From the NCBI GenBank assembly GCA_964437515.1, contig CAYTHB010000041.1, positions 1-23,925 of the forward strand: a DNA stretch of 23,925 bases, written 5' to 3'. Positions 1 to 10,900 of this stretch are shown piece by piece. A model generated the notes under the pieces. That model was given only the letters and a program-made list of their open reading frames with translations, was not told the DNA's origin and made no database searches. Within the stretch, counting starts at the first letter, position 1. Every line of letters starts with the position of its first letter. Source of the DNA: Sterolibacterium sp964437515 (GTDB lineage: Bacteria; Pseudomonadota; Gammaproteobacteria; Burkholderiales; Rhodocyclaceae). Both the position numbers and the translations under genes were made by a program.

Positions 1-9
1 GGAATCAGT

Positions 10-1320
10 TTACGGTTGTGCATACTGCGTTCCTTCCATGGTCCATTTCATGATGCCTTCAGCAAAGGATAGTTTGATTAGGGTAATCCGGAAACCCGGG
101 CCGTCGAAAAGTGGGATGATTGTACTGGGGGCGGGATAAAAATCGGTGATGTTCCATGACTGGGTTTGCCATGTGGGTGCTACATCTGTGGGTTCCCCTA
201 ATACAGCTTGAGTTTCTTGGAGCGTCTGGAATTTGAAATCGATACCATAGCGTTGAGCCACACTGATAAGTTCAAGGATACGCTCCTTTTCCTTGGGTAG
301 GACATCATTGACCCCTTTGATTTCTTCCAGAGGGATGGTCAATGAAGCTTTGTTTCCATCGATGGAAACGCTGGCGGCGGGCTGTGCAGACAGAAGATAT
401 TCGACACGACCGCTTTCCTGTCTTGTCCAGTTGAAGACCAGTTTGTCTTTTTCGCATAGGGCATTATCAGGATCCCATCCGGCAGGCCAGTAGTTCTGAA
501 CCTGTGACAAGGCATGATTGCACGCGGCAATGAATTGTTCTGCGGGAGGCTGTTTTTTCCAGGGTTGATTGTCGACAGCAGCGGCACGGGCAGCCTGTTC
601 TTCGGCTTCCTTGCGTGCCATCTCTTCAAGTTCTTTCTGGGTTGTGTAGTGCTGCCAGCCATAATAGGCAATTGTTGCAATCGCCAATGTGGTGAGGATA
701 CCCACGATTGGGGTCTTGACGTGTAGATCGGTCAGCCAGTTGCGGCGGATGGGGCGAACTTCCCACCATTTCTTGAAGCTGTATTTTGAGCCTGATTTGG
801 GGAGCAGATCTTCAAAAGATCGCTGGATGGCGTTGGGAACACCCCAATGAGAGGGGGCGAAAACCGTTTGCCATTCGAGCAAAGAGAGATCCGACATCAT
901 GCGTGTCTGGACGTTCTCCTCCGTGCTGAGCATGTCGCCATCGTGTAGTAGCACGCCTTCGCGCTGGGCGACATAGAGCCATTTTCCTCCGGGTACCGGT
1001 ATGGCACACAGGAAGCTGCGGTCGCGATTCGCCATTTCGAGCGATTTCGAAACCATGGCAGCCGCCGAGAGCATGCCGGATTTGACGCCATCCGCAACCG
1101 CAGCAAAACCAACCTGAGGGACACCTGTAGTACGCAGGACAGCCAGGTCGAAACCTTGCTCCTGCGACATTTTCTGGATTTCTGCTGTTCGCTGCTTGGC
1201 CGTTGAGCCGGGCAACGGCTGCCAGAAAAGACCCGAGACAAAGGTTCGTTTTCCGAACTCGAATGTCTGGGAATTTATTGCAGAGCCCGGCTGGTCGGCC
1301 GGAAGATGCTCGCGCGTCAT
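10..1320 (-). CDS. pilO2: Type IVb pilus protein PilO2
   Basis: Predicted inner-membrane component of a type IVb pilus assembly machine (R64 thin-pilus PilO / PAP_PilO family), 436 aa. The N-terminal ~200 residues look soluble and cytoplasmic. One hydrophobic segment (about residues 204-222, TPIVGILTTLAIATIAYYGW) is followed by a charged Lys/Glu/Ala-rich stretch (KELEEMARKEAEEQAA) that should form a coiled coil, and then a C-terminal domain outside the inner membrane. This one-pass topology fits an alignment-type protein linking the cytoplasmic ATPase platform to the secretin. It starts 5 bp after the stop of the secretin gene, so the two are almost certainly co-transcribed. The end lies 9 bp from the window edge, and pilP/pilQ-type genes would be expected beyond it. 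Family assignment is from overall sequence character and operon position. Confidence 0.85.
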   Translation of the reverse strand: MTREHLPADQPGSAINSQTFEFGKRTFVSGLFWQPLPGSTAKQRTAEIQKMSQEQGFDLAVLRTTGVPQVGFAAVADGVKSGMLSAAAMVSKSLEMANRDRSFLCAIPVPGGKWLYVAQREGVLLHDGDMLSTEENVQTRMMSDLSLLEWQTVFAPSHWGVPNAIQRSFEDLLPKSGSKYSFKKWWEVRPIRRNWLTDLHVKTPIVGILTTLAIATIAYYGWQHYTTQKELEEMARKEAEEQAARAAAVDNQPWKKQPPAEQFIAACNHALSQVQNYWPAGWDPDNALCEKDKLVFNWTRQESGRVEYLLSAQPAASVSIDGNKASLTIPLEEIKGVNDVLPKEKERILELISVAQRYGIDFKFQTLQETQAVLGEPTDVAPTWQTQSWNITDFYPAPSTIIPLFDGPGFRITLIKLSFAEGIMKWTMEGTQYAQP

Positions 1321-1325
1321 TGTGA

Positions 1326-3008
1326 TCAGTCCGCCGTGATCGGTTGTATCAGGATGACCAGTATGCTGCGATTACGTTTCCCATTTACGCCGCCCCCAAG
1401 CATGGGGTTCTTGGCACTTCCCATACCGGTCGAGGTTGTGTTTAAGGTGTTTTGTTCAAAGCCTGTCATGACGAGGGTGTCACCGGTATTGAGCATGACG
1501 CGTTGCAGGAAGTTACGGGTGTCTACATCCGGTGCTTGTATGCTCGAATTGTTGGAGTTGACCGTGTACATGCTTACCAGTGATGAAATGTCAATGGCGT
1601 ACTGCAGCATCAAGCGACCACGATCCAGAATGTTCGGAACGATGGTCATCGAAAAACCGGTGGTCAGCATTCCGGGTTCGAGTGTGGTGGTGGCTCCCGC
1701 ACCCTGTGTGACGGTTGTGGTGGATGATGCCAGATAAGTGGTTTGGCGACCGACCTGCAAGGGGGCGGATTGATTGTTGAGGGTCGTCAGGGATGCCGAT
1801 GTGATTTGGGAAACGCGTCCCTGTCCTGAAAGGGCATTGATGAGTGCCTGAGTATTACCCCATGGGCGAGGGTTAGCTCCTTCTGCCGATGGGAGTACAT
1901 TCAATGCAAGGTTGGATCCCGTTGCTGAACCGGGGTCAACAAAGGCGTTCGAGAATCTTATGCCGGCATTTTTTGAAATGGATTGATAGACCAATCCCCA
2001 GTTGATGCCATATTGCTCAGAGTTGTTGAGCTCGACAGCAAGGACACGAACATTGACGATGACCTGTCGGGTCAAGGCGATATTTTGCTGTTCAATGAAC
2101 TTTTCGATGCGTGCCAAGGCTTCGGGGGTGTCGGTCACAGTAATGGTGCCGGTGGCGGGAGTAACGGCGATGCGGGCGATGGCGGTACTAGTCCCGACAC
2201 CCGGCTGCGTCATCATGCCACGTATGGATTCGGCCAGTCCTTCCCAGATGGAAATTCGCGTATCCACTTGGGTCTTCTGTTGGGCTTCTGTGGAAGCGGA
2301 GCTGCTACTCCCGCTACCACTGCCACTGCCTCCCCCAGTCCCACCTGTTGTATTGGAAACCGTATTCTGGACAGAAATATCACCCGGAAGAGCCGCAATA
2401 CGGAAGGTTTTTGTGGCAAAACGATAAAAGCGGATGCCATCCCCTGTCCATTCCCAACTGATACCAAAACGGGCAGCAACGACATCCAGAAAGCCGGAGA
2501 GAGGGCCGTCATAACTCAATGGAATGCCTGTAGTGCCGGGGAGGGTGGGCATGAAGGCCATGCTAGGCATCATGCCGGGCATACTTTGAGGTGTGACTGG
2601 TGTATTGCCTGGTGTCGTGCGGTTGTCGACCGTGCCGACAGGAATCGCTTCCGGTGCAACCGAGATAGGAATGCCCATCAGCAGTGTCAAGCGTTCGGCA
2701 ATGTCCTGTATGTTGCGAAAGTCACGATTGATCGAAATGCGACGGCTGGTGGCTTTGTGTCCTGCGGTTTGCAGTTCGTTATCACGCACCTTGCGCGCAG
2801 GGATCCAGTATCCTTCTGCGCGATCCACCAGAGGTTGGTTGGCCTTGGGGGCGTTGATTTGATCCAGGCGTGCATTGACTTCGTCGTTATTCTCTTTGAC
2901 TTCCTTGTTCAGAGGAGCAATCCGTTTGGTGGCGCATCCTGTTATGGATAGGAGTGAAACCAGTAACAGGGACAAGGTGATGGTCTTGATCTTGAATGTC
3001 GTTCGCAT
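1326..3008 (-). CDS. pilN: Type IVb pilus secretin PilN (outer-membrane lipoprotein)
   Basis: Outer-membrane secretin through which a type IVb pilus is extruded, 560 aa, close to the usual size of R64 PilN-type secretins. The N-terminus is a lipoprotein signal (hydrophobic core TLSLLLVSLLSITGC, lipobox ITGC, lipidated Cys25). An N-domain region follows (about residues 90-215), then a Gly/Ser-rich linker (GGTGGGSGSGSGSSSS, about residues 222-238). A short N1/KH-like domain (TPATGTITVTDTPEALARIEKFI) precedes the C-terminal secretin domain, with typical sequence such as LNTGDTLVMTGFEQ and a terminal ILVILIQPITAD. The gene lies 5 bp downstream of the TcpQ-like gene and 5 bp upstream of pilO2, a compact operon. 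The upstream purine stretch gives only a modest ribosome-binding site, so translational coupling is plausible. No pilM gene lies between it and the TcpQ-like gene, unlike R64. Confidence 0.93.
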   Translation of the reverse strand: MRTTFKIKTITLSLLLVSLLSITGCATKRIAPLNKEVKENNDEVNARLDQINAPKANQPLVDRAEGYWIPARKVRDNELQTAGHKATSRRISINRDFRNIQDIAERLTLLMGIPISVAPEAIPVGTVDNRTTPGNTPVTPQSMPGMMPSMAFMPTLPGTTGIPLSYDGPLSGFLDVVAARFGISWEWTGDGIRFYRFATKTFRIAALPGDISVQNTVSNTTGGTGGGSGSGSGSSSSASTEAQQKTQVDTRISIWEGLAESIRGMMTQPGVGTSTAIARIAVTPATGTITVTDTPEALARIEKFIEQQNIALTRQVIVNVRVLAVELNNSEQYGINWGLVYQSISKNAGIRFSNAFVDPGSATGSNLALNVLPSAEGANPRPWGNTQALINALSGQGRVSQITSASLTTLNNQSAPLQVGRQTTYLASSTTTVTQGAGATTTLEPGMLTTGFSMTIVPNILDRGRLMLQYAIDISSLVSMYTVNSNNSSIQAPDVDTRNFLQRVMLNTGDTLVMTGFEQNTLNTTSTGMGSAKNPMLGGGVNGKRNRSILVILIQPITAD

Positions 3009-3013
3009 CTTAT

Positions 3014-4192
3014 TTACTTTCTCGCCATGATCCGCAGCATGTGGTTGGCATCATAGAACCTTGCCTGTATGTTGGCACCACCCCGGTTGAGTGCATCGAT
3101 AACTTTGCTGATGGCTCCCGACAGGGTGTCATCCAGACTTAGATCAGCCATGGCAATGATGTCTTCGGGTTCCCATGTCATTTGCCAGCCTGTGGCATTG
3201 GCCCAGCGTGCAAAGACATCCGACATGCGTTCGCCGGCTTGGATACGGAAAGTCATTTTGGCGTTGTCTTCCGCAGTAGCACTTGTGCTGGAAAGGCCAG
3301 CAGAGGAGGTTGCCTCGGAACTTACAGATGCGGAAGCTGCTGGAGCGGCAGCAGGAGTCGGGGTTGATGGTGAGGAAGATGGGGCACGCGCTGTCGCCTT
3401 TGCGCGCGTTGACGAGGTCTCTGCGTGTGATGCCGCTTTTTGAGTGTTACGTTTTGATTTGGATGGAGTCCCCTTCAAGCCAGTGGGTGGCGTGTATTGC
3501 TCGGAGGGCCAGTCCTCCGTGCCTGCTGCGGAGCGTGCAGTGGGGGTGTTGTATGTGGAGCCGTCATCAATAGGCCAGCCGTCCGCATCGACAGTAGCAC
3601 GACGAGGTGGGGGGCTGGGTGCGACGGGAGGGGTTGATGCGGGCGTGTTGTCGTGAGTTGCCTCGGGTAGTGGGGCAGCATAACTGGATGCGGCAATAGT
3701 GATTGGTTCGGCAGTAGGGGCAGGCGCAGGAGGAGTGTATTGAGGCTCTGGGGCTGCGGCAGCCATGGGCGCTACTACCGGAACTTCTGTCGGGGTTGCA
3801 ACAGCCATGGGTGCTGAGTCCGTATTTGTGGACGTTTGGGGGGCTTGTTCTGGCTGGCTGGTGCTTGTAACGGGAACTGATGCGGTGACAACAGGTTCAG
3901 CAACCATGGGTTCAGCAACCATGGGTTCAGCAACGACAGGGGCTGCAGTGGCAACGTGTGTTTCAGCTTCGACTACGGCGGGACCAGGAGCAGGTTGCTC
4001 TACTACAGGCGTTTTTGTGTCGTTCAATGCGCTGGCGCTGTGGAGTTTGGTATTGCTGTTTGTTGCAGATTTGGATTCGTCTGCATCGAAGGTTGCCGCA
4101 GGGTATTTCATTTTGATCTGCGCATGAGCCGCCGGTGTGGCCAAAGTGGCCGCCGTAGCCAGAAAACACAGTTTCAAGAGTGCGAACTTCAA
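3014..4192 (-). CDS. TcpQ/PilL-like type IVb pilus biogenesis protein (TTG start)
   Basis: Periplasmic partner of the pilus secretin. The last ~80 residues (MTFRIQAGERMSDVFARWAN... to ...MLRIMARK) match the TcpQ domain found in toxin-coregulated-pilus TcpQ and at the C-terminus of R64/PFGI PilL, which helps secretin stability and localisation. Before it lie ~285 residues of Pro/Ala/Thr/Ser-rich low-complexity sequence, including a VAEPM repeat, probably an extended periplasmic spacer. The frame is open to an ATG at 4243, but I prefer TTG at 4192: an AGGAGA ribosome-binding site sits 6 nt before it, and the protein then begins MKFALLKLCFLATAATLATP and reaches a clean signal-peptidase site (AAHA|Q). 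The longer start would put 17 charged or non-signal residues ahead of this signal peptide. First gene of the pilus operon, 392 aa in this form. Confidence 0.82.
   Translation of the reverse strand: MKFALLKLCFLATAATLATPAAHAQIKMKYPAATFDADESKSATNSNTKLHSASALNDTKTPVVEQPAPGPAVVEAETHVATAAPVVAEPMVAEPMVAEPVVTASVPVTSTSQPEQAPQTSTNTDSAPMAVATPTEVPVVAPMAAAAPEPQYTPPAPAPTAEPITIAASSYAAPLPEATHDNTPASTPPVAPSPPPRRATVDADGWPIDDGSTYNTPTARSAAGTEDWPSEQYTPPTGLKGTPSKSKRNTQKAASHAETSSTRAKATARAPSSSPSTPTPAAAPAASASVSSEATSSAGLSSTSATAEDNAKMTFRIQAGERMSDVFARWANATGWQMTWEPEDIIAMADLSLDDTLSGAISKVIDALNRGGANIQARFYDANHMLRIMARK
3894..3934 (-). repeat. 15-bp tandem repeat coding VAEPM
   Basis: Unit GGTTCAGCAACCATG (plus strand) occurs twice exactly and a third time in part, encoding MVAEPMVAEPMVAEP on the minus strand inside the low-complexity spacer of the TcpQ-like protein. 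The copies are identical at DNA level, so this is a recent in-frame slippage or duplication tract. Confidence 0.85.
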
Positions 4193-4204
4193 TTTGTTTC
4201 TCCT

Positions 4205-4976
4205 ATGTTTCTTCTGGATGCCTGCGGATACGAACAGAGGCATGATATCTCGTGTGTTTTGTGATGGAACGGGAGGTGATCAATGAAAATGTGTGTTTTT
4301 GAGCGACAACGATCCCTTCCCGACAGATGGATTCTTTCAGGTATAGGCGAGGTGTCTATCGGATTCAGCCCGGTCATTGGCTGAAGAGGGATATCTGCGT
4401 CTGTTGTTGGTGCAACAGATGGGTCTTTGCTTTCATGGATATCCAATTCCCCCTTGTTGATGTGCATTGACTACAGACATCATGGATGTTCTTGAAATCA
4501 TGCGAATACATGCGTGTTTTTATAACTTATTTTGCCTAGTATAAACAAAAAAATCTGCTGTTCGCATGATTTTGTTGCGTTGTTGTCATATTGTTTGTTT
4601 TGGAATCATGGTTTGAGGCGACTGTTGTTTAATATGGCACATATTTTGCTTGTTTTGCGTAGTGGCGAAATGTCCTAGAGGCTTGTCTTGTTGTTGCGTC
4701 ACGCTGGTTAAGTTCATGAAATCTTGAAGATTACGGTCGAAGATCAGGTATGCTTGGCTTGTTGGTCAAGAAAGTGTCGTTTTTGCCGTTAAAGATTCGA
4801 TTCGTTAATCGCTAAAAGCGGTTGGAAGTGCAGTATTGCAGTGGGCGACATGAGCAATAGAGCCATGTTTATGTCTGCGGCTGTGAGTTTTGTTGCTGAT
4901 TTGAGCTTATATAGAGTCAGTGTCATCGGTGTCACCATCACCCGCCTTTTTGGCGCGTGATACAGAGAGGCGGGTC
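4205..4976. other. Long divergent intergenic region without a credible gene
   Basis: About 770 bp separate the start of the pilus operon (minus strand) from the giant repeat gene (plus strand). The stretch from about 4500 to 4920 is rich in T and TTG/TTTG runs, with many short A/T tracts (for example TTTTTATAACTTATTTTG near 4516-4534). That is unlike the coding DNA on either side and typical of regulatory or bent DNA. It must hold promoters for both operons. A/T-rich hexamers such as TATAAA (4540-4545) and TATATA (4908-4913) are present, but none has a convincing -35 partner, so I call no specific promoter. No tRNA, terminator or transcription-factor site was recognised. Confidence 0.5.
4965..4970 (+). 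promoter_or_regulatory. Ribosome-binding site that decides the start of the giant gene
   Basis: GAGAGG lies 6 nt before ATG 4977. The frame is also open from GTG 4920, but that codon has no Shine-Dalgarno sequence, and the 19 extra residues (Pro/Ser/Arg-rich) resemble neither a signal peptide nor the repeat. ATG 4977 gives a short 8-residue lead straight into the octapeptide array. Confidence 0.65.
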
Positions 4977-7900
4977 ATGGCGTCCATTGTTACGCAGTTA
5001 TCGACTTCACAAATCGCGCTTCTGACGACCTCACAGGTCGCCAGTGCGAATACTTCCGATATTGCTGCTTTATCGACAGCACAGGCTGCGGCGCTGACAT
5101 CATTACAGATGGCTGCGTTGACGACGACCCATATAGCGACCTTGTCTTCGGCGCAGGTGGCGGCTTTGCCTGTTGCGAATGTGACAGCATTGAGCAGTAG
5201 CCAGATTGCAGCCCTGAGTGCAAAAGCGATTCCAGGGCTCACGACGGCCGATATTGCCGCTCTTTCGACCGCACAGGTTTCTGCATTTAGTGCGCAACAA
5301 GTGGCGGCAATGACGACGGCTGACATTGCCGCCATTACGACGACACAGGCTCCTGTGTTGACCACGGCCGCCATCGCTGCACTGACATCGACCCAGATTC
5401 CGGCCTTTAGTACAGCCAATATTGCCGTTTTGACGACCAAGCAGGTCGCAGCTCTGGCTTCGTCGGCGATTGCTGCTTTCAATACTGCGGATGTGGCCGC
5501 ATTGACTTCTAGTCAGGTGGCTGCCTTGACGGCAACGCAGGCCAAGGCCTTGACCCCTGTAAATCTTGGCTTACTGACGGCTCCGCAAGCTGCTGCTTTA
5601 TCCACGGCCGCCATCGCGGCTTTGTCAACCACACAAATAGCCGGTATCACGACGGCCGATGTTGCTGCATTGACAACGGTGCAGACCAAGGCTCTCACAG
5701 CCACACAAATGGCTGCATTGACGACATCGCAGTTCATGGCGCTTTCTTCCGCCGCTTTAGCGGGCTTGTCCAAACCCCAGGTGGCCGCTTTGACCACGGC
5801 TCAGGTCGCGGCAATGAGCAGTGCTCAAGTCGTTGCCATGACCACGGCACAATTGTCGGCACTGTCGGCTCCGGCCATTGCAGCACTCACCACGGCAGAA
5901 ATTGCCGGGTTGAGCAGCGCGCAAATCGATGCTTTGACACCGGGACAGGTCATGGCTTTGACGACGGCTGATATTACCGCGCTATCTACTGCGCAAATCG
6001 CGGGTTTGTCGCCAGCAGAGATTGCTGTGTTGAGTACTGCGCAAACTGTTGCGCTGACACCTGCTGTGATATCGGCTCTTTCTTTAGCGCAATCGGCTGC
6101 TTTTACTAGCTACCAATTTGCCGCGCTGACCACGGCGCAATTTGCCGCACTGACGACAAGTGCCATTGCAGGTATGACCACGACTGAGGTCTCCGGGCTG
6201 ACGACGGCGCAAGTGGCTGCATTGACGACGGCACAGATTGTGGCGATGAACACGGCACAGATTGCTGCACTTTCAACTACCAGCATCGCAGCACTCACCA
6301 CAGCTGAAATCGCAGGGCTCAATGCGGGACAGATTGCGGCACTCAAGCCGACGCAGGTGGCCGCCATGACCACGGCCGGGGTGGCGGCATTGGGGTCGGC
6401 GCAGTCCCCCTATCTTTCTACATCGGCGATTGCAGCGCTCAATTCGACCCAACTGGCGGCCATGAGTTCGGCCAGTGTCGTGGCGCTGACCGCAGCGCAG
6501 ATGCCCGCCTTGAGTACGAACAACATTGCCGCATTGACGACGGCCGAATTCGCTGCATTAGGGAATGATCGTATTGCCGCGCTGAAGGCCACACAGTTTG
6601 CTGCTCTGACGACAGCCAATATTGCGGCATTGACACCCACACAGGCACCGGCGATTTCGACAGCTGCCATCGCAGCCATGACACCGACACAAGCGGCTGC
6701 ATTGACCACCTCAGATGTAGCAGCATTCACGACTGGACAAATCGTTGCACTCAATACAGCCAGTGTTGCAGCATTGGGAACCGCCAGCGTTGCTGCACTC
6801 ACTACCCTACAAACCAGCGTACTGAAACCGGCACAACTGGTTGCGATGACGCCTGCTGAAGTGGCTGCACTGACGCCGGCGCAAATGGCGGCGCTCTCGA
6901 CAGCTGCCATTGCTGCCATGACCACCACACAGGTTCCGTCGATTACAACGGCCGATGTCGCGGCACTAACCACCAGTCAGGTGGCGGCCATGACGGGGGC
7001 GCAGATTGCTGCGCTGACATCGGCTCAATTTGGTGCGCTTTCGTCCAGTGGTATCGGGGTCTTGTCGACGGCTGCCATCGCTGCCTTGTCAACAGCTCAG
7101 GTGGCTGCCATGACCACGGCAGAAATCGTAGGATTGAATACGGCGCAGATCGCGGCACTTTCAACCACCAGCATTGCGGCATTGACGACGACTGAGGTGG
7201 CCGCTTTTAGTCCTGCCCAGATTGCCGTCCTCAAGGCAACTCAGGTCGCAGCCATGACGACGGCAGAAATCGCTGCCTTGACCTCAGATCAGGTGCCGAT
7301 GTTGGCGAGTATCGCCATGTCTGCCCTATCGGCTGCACAGGTGGCGGCATTCAATACCGCCGTGATTCCGGTGATGACCACGGCTCAGATTGCTGCATTG
7401 AATACAGCCTCCATTGCGGCTTTGACGACGGGCGAGATGGCTTCGCTCACCCCGGTGCAGGTCAGTGCGCTCAAAGCGCCTCAAGCTGCTGCCATCACGG
7501 CAGCGCAGGTGGCTGCAATGACACCTTCGCAGTTTTCATCACTTTCCACGGCAGCTGTCGGGGCATTGACGGCTGCGCAGATTGCGGCGATGACCACGGC
7601 CGATGTTGCTGCATTGTCACCCACACAAACAGGAGCACTGACGACGGCAGCCGTTGCAGCGTTGACCACTGTGGATGTCGTTGCAATGAACCCCGGACAG
7701 GTCGGGGCACTAAAGGCTTCTCAGGTGGCTGCCCTGTCAGCCGCACAAATAGCTGTCATTACGACGGCGCAAATGGAAGCCCTGTCGACGGCTGCGATTG
7801 CTGCGCTTTCTGCCACTCAGGCGGCCGCTTTATCGACTGCTGACATTGCTGTCATGTCGCCTGCCCAGATGGCTGCCATGAATGGCACACAGATGGCGGC

Positions 7901-10900
7901 ATTGACCACCGCACAGTTTGCCGCGCTCTCCACGGGCAGCATGGGCGTATTGTCGACGGCTGCCGTTGCGGCGATGACGCCAGCACAGTTGGCTGCCTTG
8001 TCAACGACGGTGATTCCCTCGATGTCGTCGGCACAAATTGCCGCAATCTCTTCTGCCAATGTGGCGGCAATGACGACGGCACAGATTGCTGCACTCGATC
8101 CGTCACAAGTGCCGGCACTGAGTGCGGCTCAGGCGGGTGCATTGACGACCGCTGAAATAGCGGCATTGACGACGGCGCAAGCACCCATGTTATCCAGTGC
8201 TGCTGTGGCTGCTTTGTCGGCAGCACAGGTCGCCGCCTTGAATACGGCAACCATTCCACTTTTGGCGACAGCCCAGATTGCGGCACTGAATACGGCGGCG
8301 ATTGCTGCGCTCACCCCGGCAGAAATTGCTTCACTCACGCCGGCACAGGTCAGTGCGCTGCAATCAAAACAAGTCCCTGCCATTACCACAGCCCAGATTG
8401 CCGCTTTGACAACGTCACAGGCTCCTGCACTTTCCTCCGTGGCAGTCGCAGCCTTGTCCGCCGGGCAGGCTGGTGCCTTGACCTCGGCAGATGTTGCCGT
8501 GTTGAGTACGGCACAGATCGTCGCACTGAGTACGGCGGCTGTGCCAGCCTTGGGTACGGCGGGTGTCAGTGCCTTGACCCCGACACAGATCAGCGCACTT
8601 AAACCGGTACAGATTGGCGCATTGACCACGAGCCAAATTGCCAGTTTGGCGACCTCGCAGGGGCAGGCATTGACCACGGCCTCCATTGCTGCCATGACCA
8701 CTGCCCAGACGGCTGCTCTTTCAACAGACAATATTGCCGCCTTGTCGACCGCGCAAATCGCGGCCATGTCGGGTAATCAGATTGCCAATCTGACCACCGG
8801 TCAGTTTGCGGCATTATCGACCGGAAGCTTTGCTATTCTGACCACGGCTGAGGTTGCCGGTTTGACGACCGCACAGATTTCGGCGCTTTCAACCGCCGTC
8901 ATCGCCACCATGTCGATGACACAAATTGCTGTGCTTTCGACCAGTGCCATTGCGGCATTGACGACGGGACAGCTTGCTGCACTCGATACGACCCAGGTGT
9001 CAGGATTGAAATCGGCTCAGGTTGCGGCATTGACCTCAGCCCAGATTGCAGCATTCACCACGACGCAAGCCCCTGCACTATCGACGGCAGCTATCTCGAT
9101 CTTGACCTCAGTCCAGATGGCCGCACTTACATCAGCCGATGTAGCCGCCTTGACGACAACCCAGATTCCGGCCATCAACAGCGTGGCGATTGCAGGGCTG
9201 ACCACAGCAGAAATGGCGGCTTTGTCTCAAGATCAGGTTACGGCGCTGACCCCGACGCAAATCAAGGGAATGACGACAGCGCAGATCGTTGCACTGACAT
9301 CAACACAGACGCCGGCGTTGACGACGGCATCGATTGCAACACTCAATTCCGCACAGACTGCAGCACTGGATAGTGTGGATGTCCTTGCGCTGACGACAGC
9401 TCAGATCGCGGCACTTTCCTCATCGGCCATTGCTGCATTGGGTACGGACACGGTGGCCGGGTTGAGTACGAATCAGGTGGCTTCCATCACCCCCTCACAG
9501 ATCAAGGCATTGACCACGGCAGAAGTCGTAGCACTGACCTCCACACAAACCCCGATGCTGACGACGGCGGCGGTTGCTGCATTGAATTCTGCACAGGCTG
9601 CGGCCATGGATAGTGTGGATGTTGTTGCTCTTACCACGGCGCAGATTGCCGCACTGTCATCGGCGGCAATAGCCGCCTTATCGACTGCTACGATTGCCGG
9701 TTTGGGTACCAGCCAGATTGCCGTTATTACACCCGTTCAGGCAAAGGCGCTGACGACAGCAGAAATTGTGGCGCTGACCTCCACGCAAACCCCTGTGCTT
9801 TCTACAGCCGCTTTGGCCGCACTTTCAACGACTCAGTTGTTTGCCATGGAGACCGCAGATATTGCAGCACTGACGACGGATCAAACGACCAGTCTGACGG
9901 GGGCTCAATTTGCTGCTTTGAGCACGGCACAGTTTTCGGCTTTATCGACCGCAGCAATTGCTGCCATGACCACGGCTCAAGTCGCAGCGATGAATACGGC
10001 GCAGGTCGCTGCATTGACCACGGCGCAAGTTGTTGCGATGACGACGGATCAAATTAGCGCATTGTCGGTTGCCGCCATGGCCGCATTGACGACGGCAGAG
10101 GTCGCAGGCTTCAGTCCTGTTCAGATTGCCACGCTTAAAAATACCCAGCTTGCAGCACTGACGACGGCGGGTATTGCAGCACTGACGACGACACAGTCGC
10201 CTGCGCTGACGACGGCTGCCATTGCCGCACTGACATCGACACAGATGCCGGCCATGAATACGGCGACCCTGGCTGCATTGGGAACAGCGCAGATTGCCGT
10301 TCTTTCAAGTAATGCCGTTGGCGCAATGACCACGGCGGAAATCAATGCCTTGAGTACTGATCAGATTGCTGCCTTGACGGCACCGCAGGCGAAAGCACTG
10401 ACAACGGTGCAGATTGCAGCATTGACGACAGTACAGACGCCCGCATTGGCAACGGCAGCGATTGCCGCATTGAGTACGGCGCAAATCAATGCCTTGACGA
10501 CCGCAGAAGTGGCCGCACTCACCACCACGCAATCGGTTGCATTGACGGGCATACAGCTCGCTACCTTGACGACATCGCAATTCATGGCACTGTCCACCGA
10601 TGCCATTGCCAGCATGACAACGGCTCAAATTGCAGCCATGACCACGGCACAGATGGCTTCGCTTTCCACGGCACAAATCGTTGCCATGACTACGGCACAG
10701 GTCGCTGCCTTATCGACCGCCAATGTTGCAGCACTGACCACGGCTGAAGTCGCAGGCTTGACCTCTGCGCAGGTTGCCGCGCTTAAAAACAATCAAATTG
10801 CCGCCATGACAACGGCGGAGATTGCTGCACTGACCTCATCGCAAACACCCGCATTGACAACTTCAGCCGTCGCCGCGCTGACATCGACACAGTCCGCTGT

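Noticed and set aside
1983..2951. 322-codon plus-strand frame opposite pilN
   Set aside because: Shadow of the secretin gene; Cys/Gly/Arg/His-rich composition with no domain, while the minus strand encodes a clear lipoprotein secretin.
4189..4467. 92-codon minus-strand frame just upstream of the TcpQ-like gene, with its stop overlapping the TTG start (TTGA)
   Set aside because: The overlap could suggest coupling, but there is no ribosome-binding site at its ATG, the composition looks like random non-coding translation, and no domain is recognisable. Kept as unlikely.
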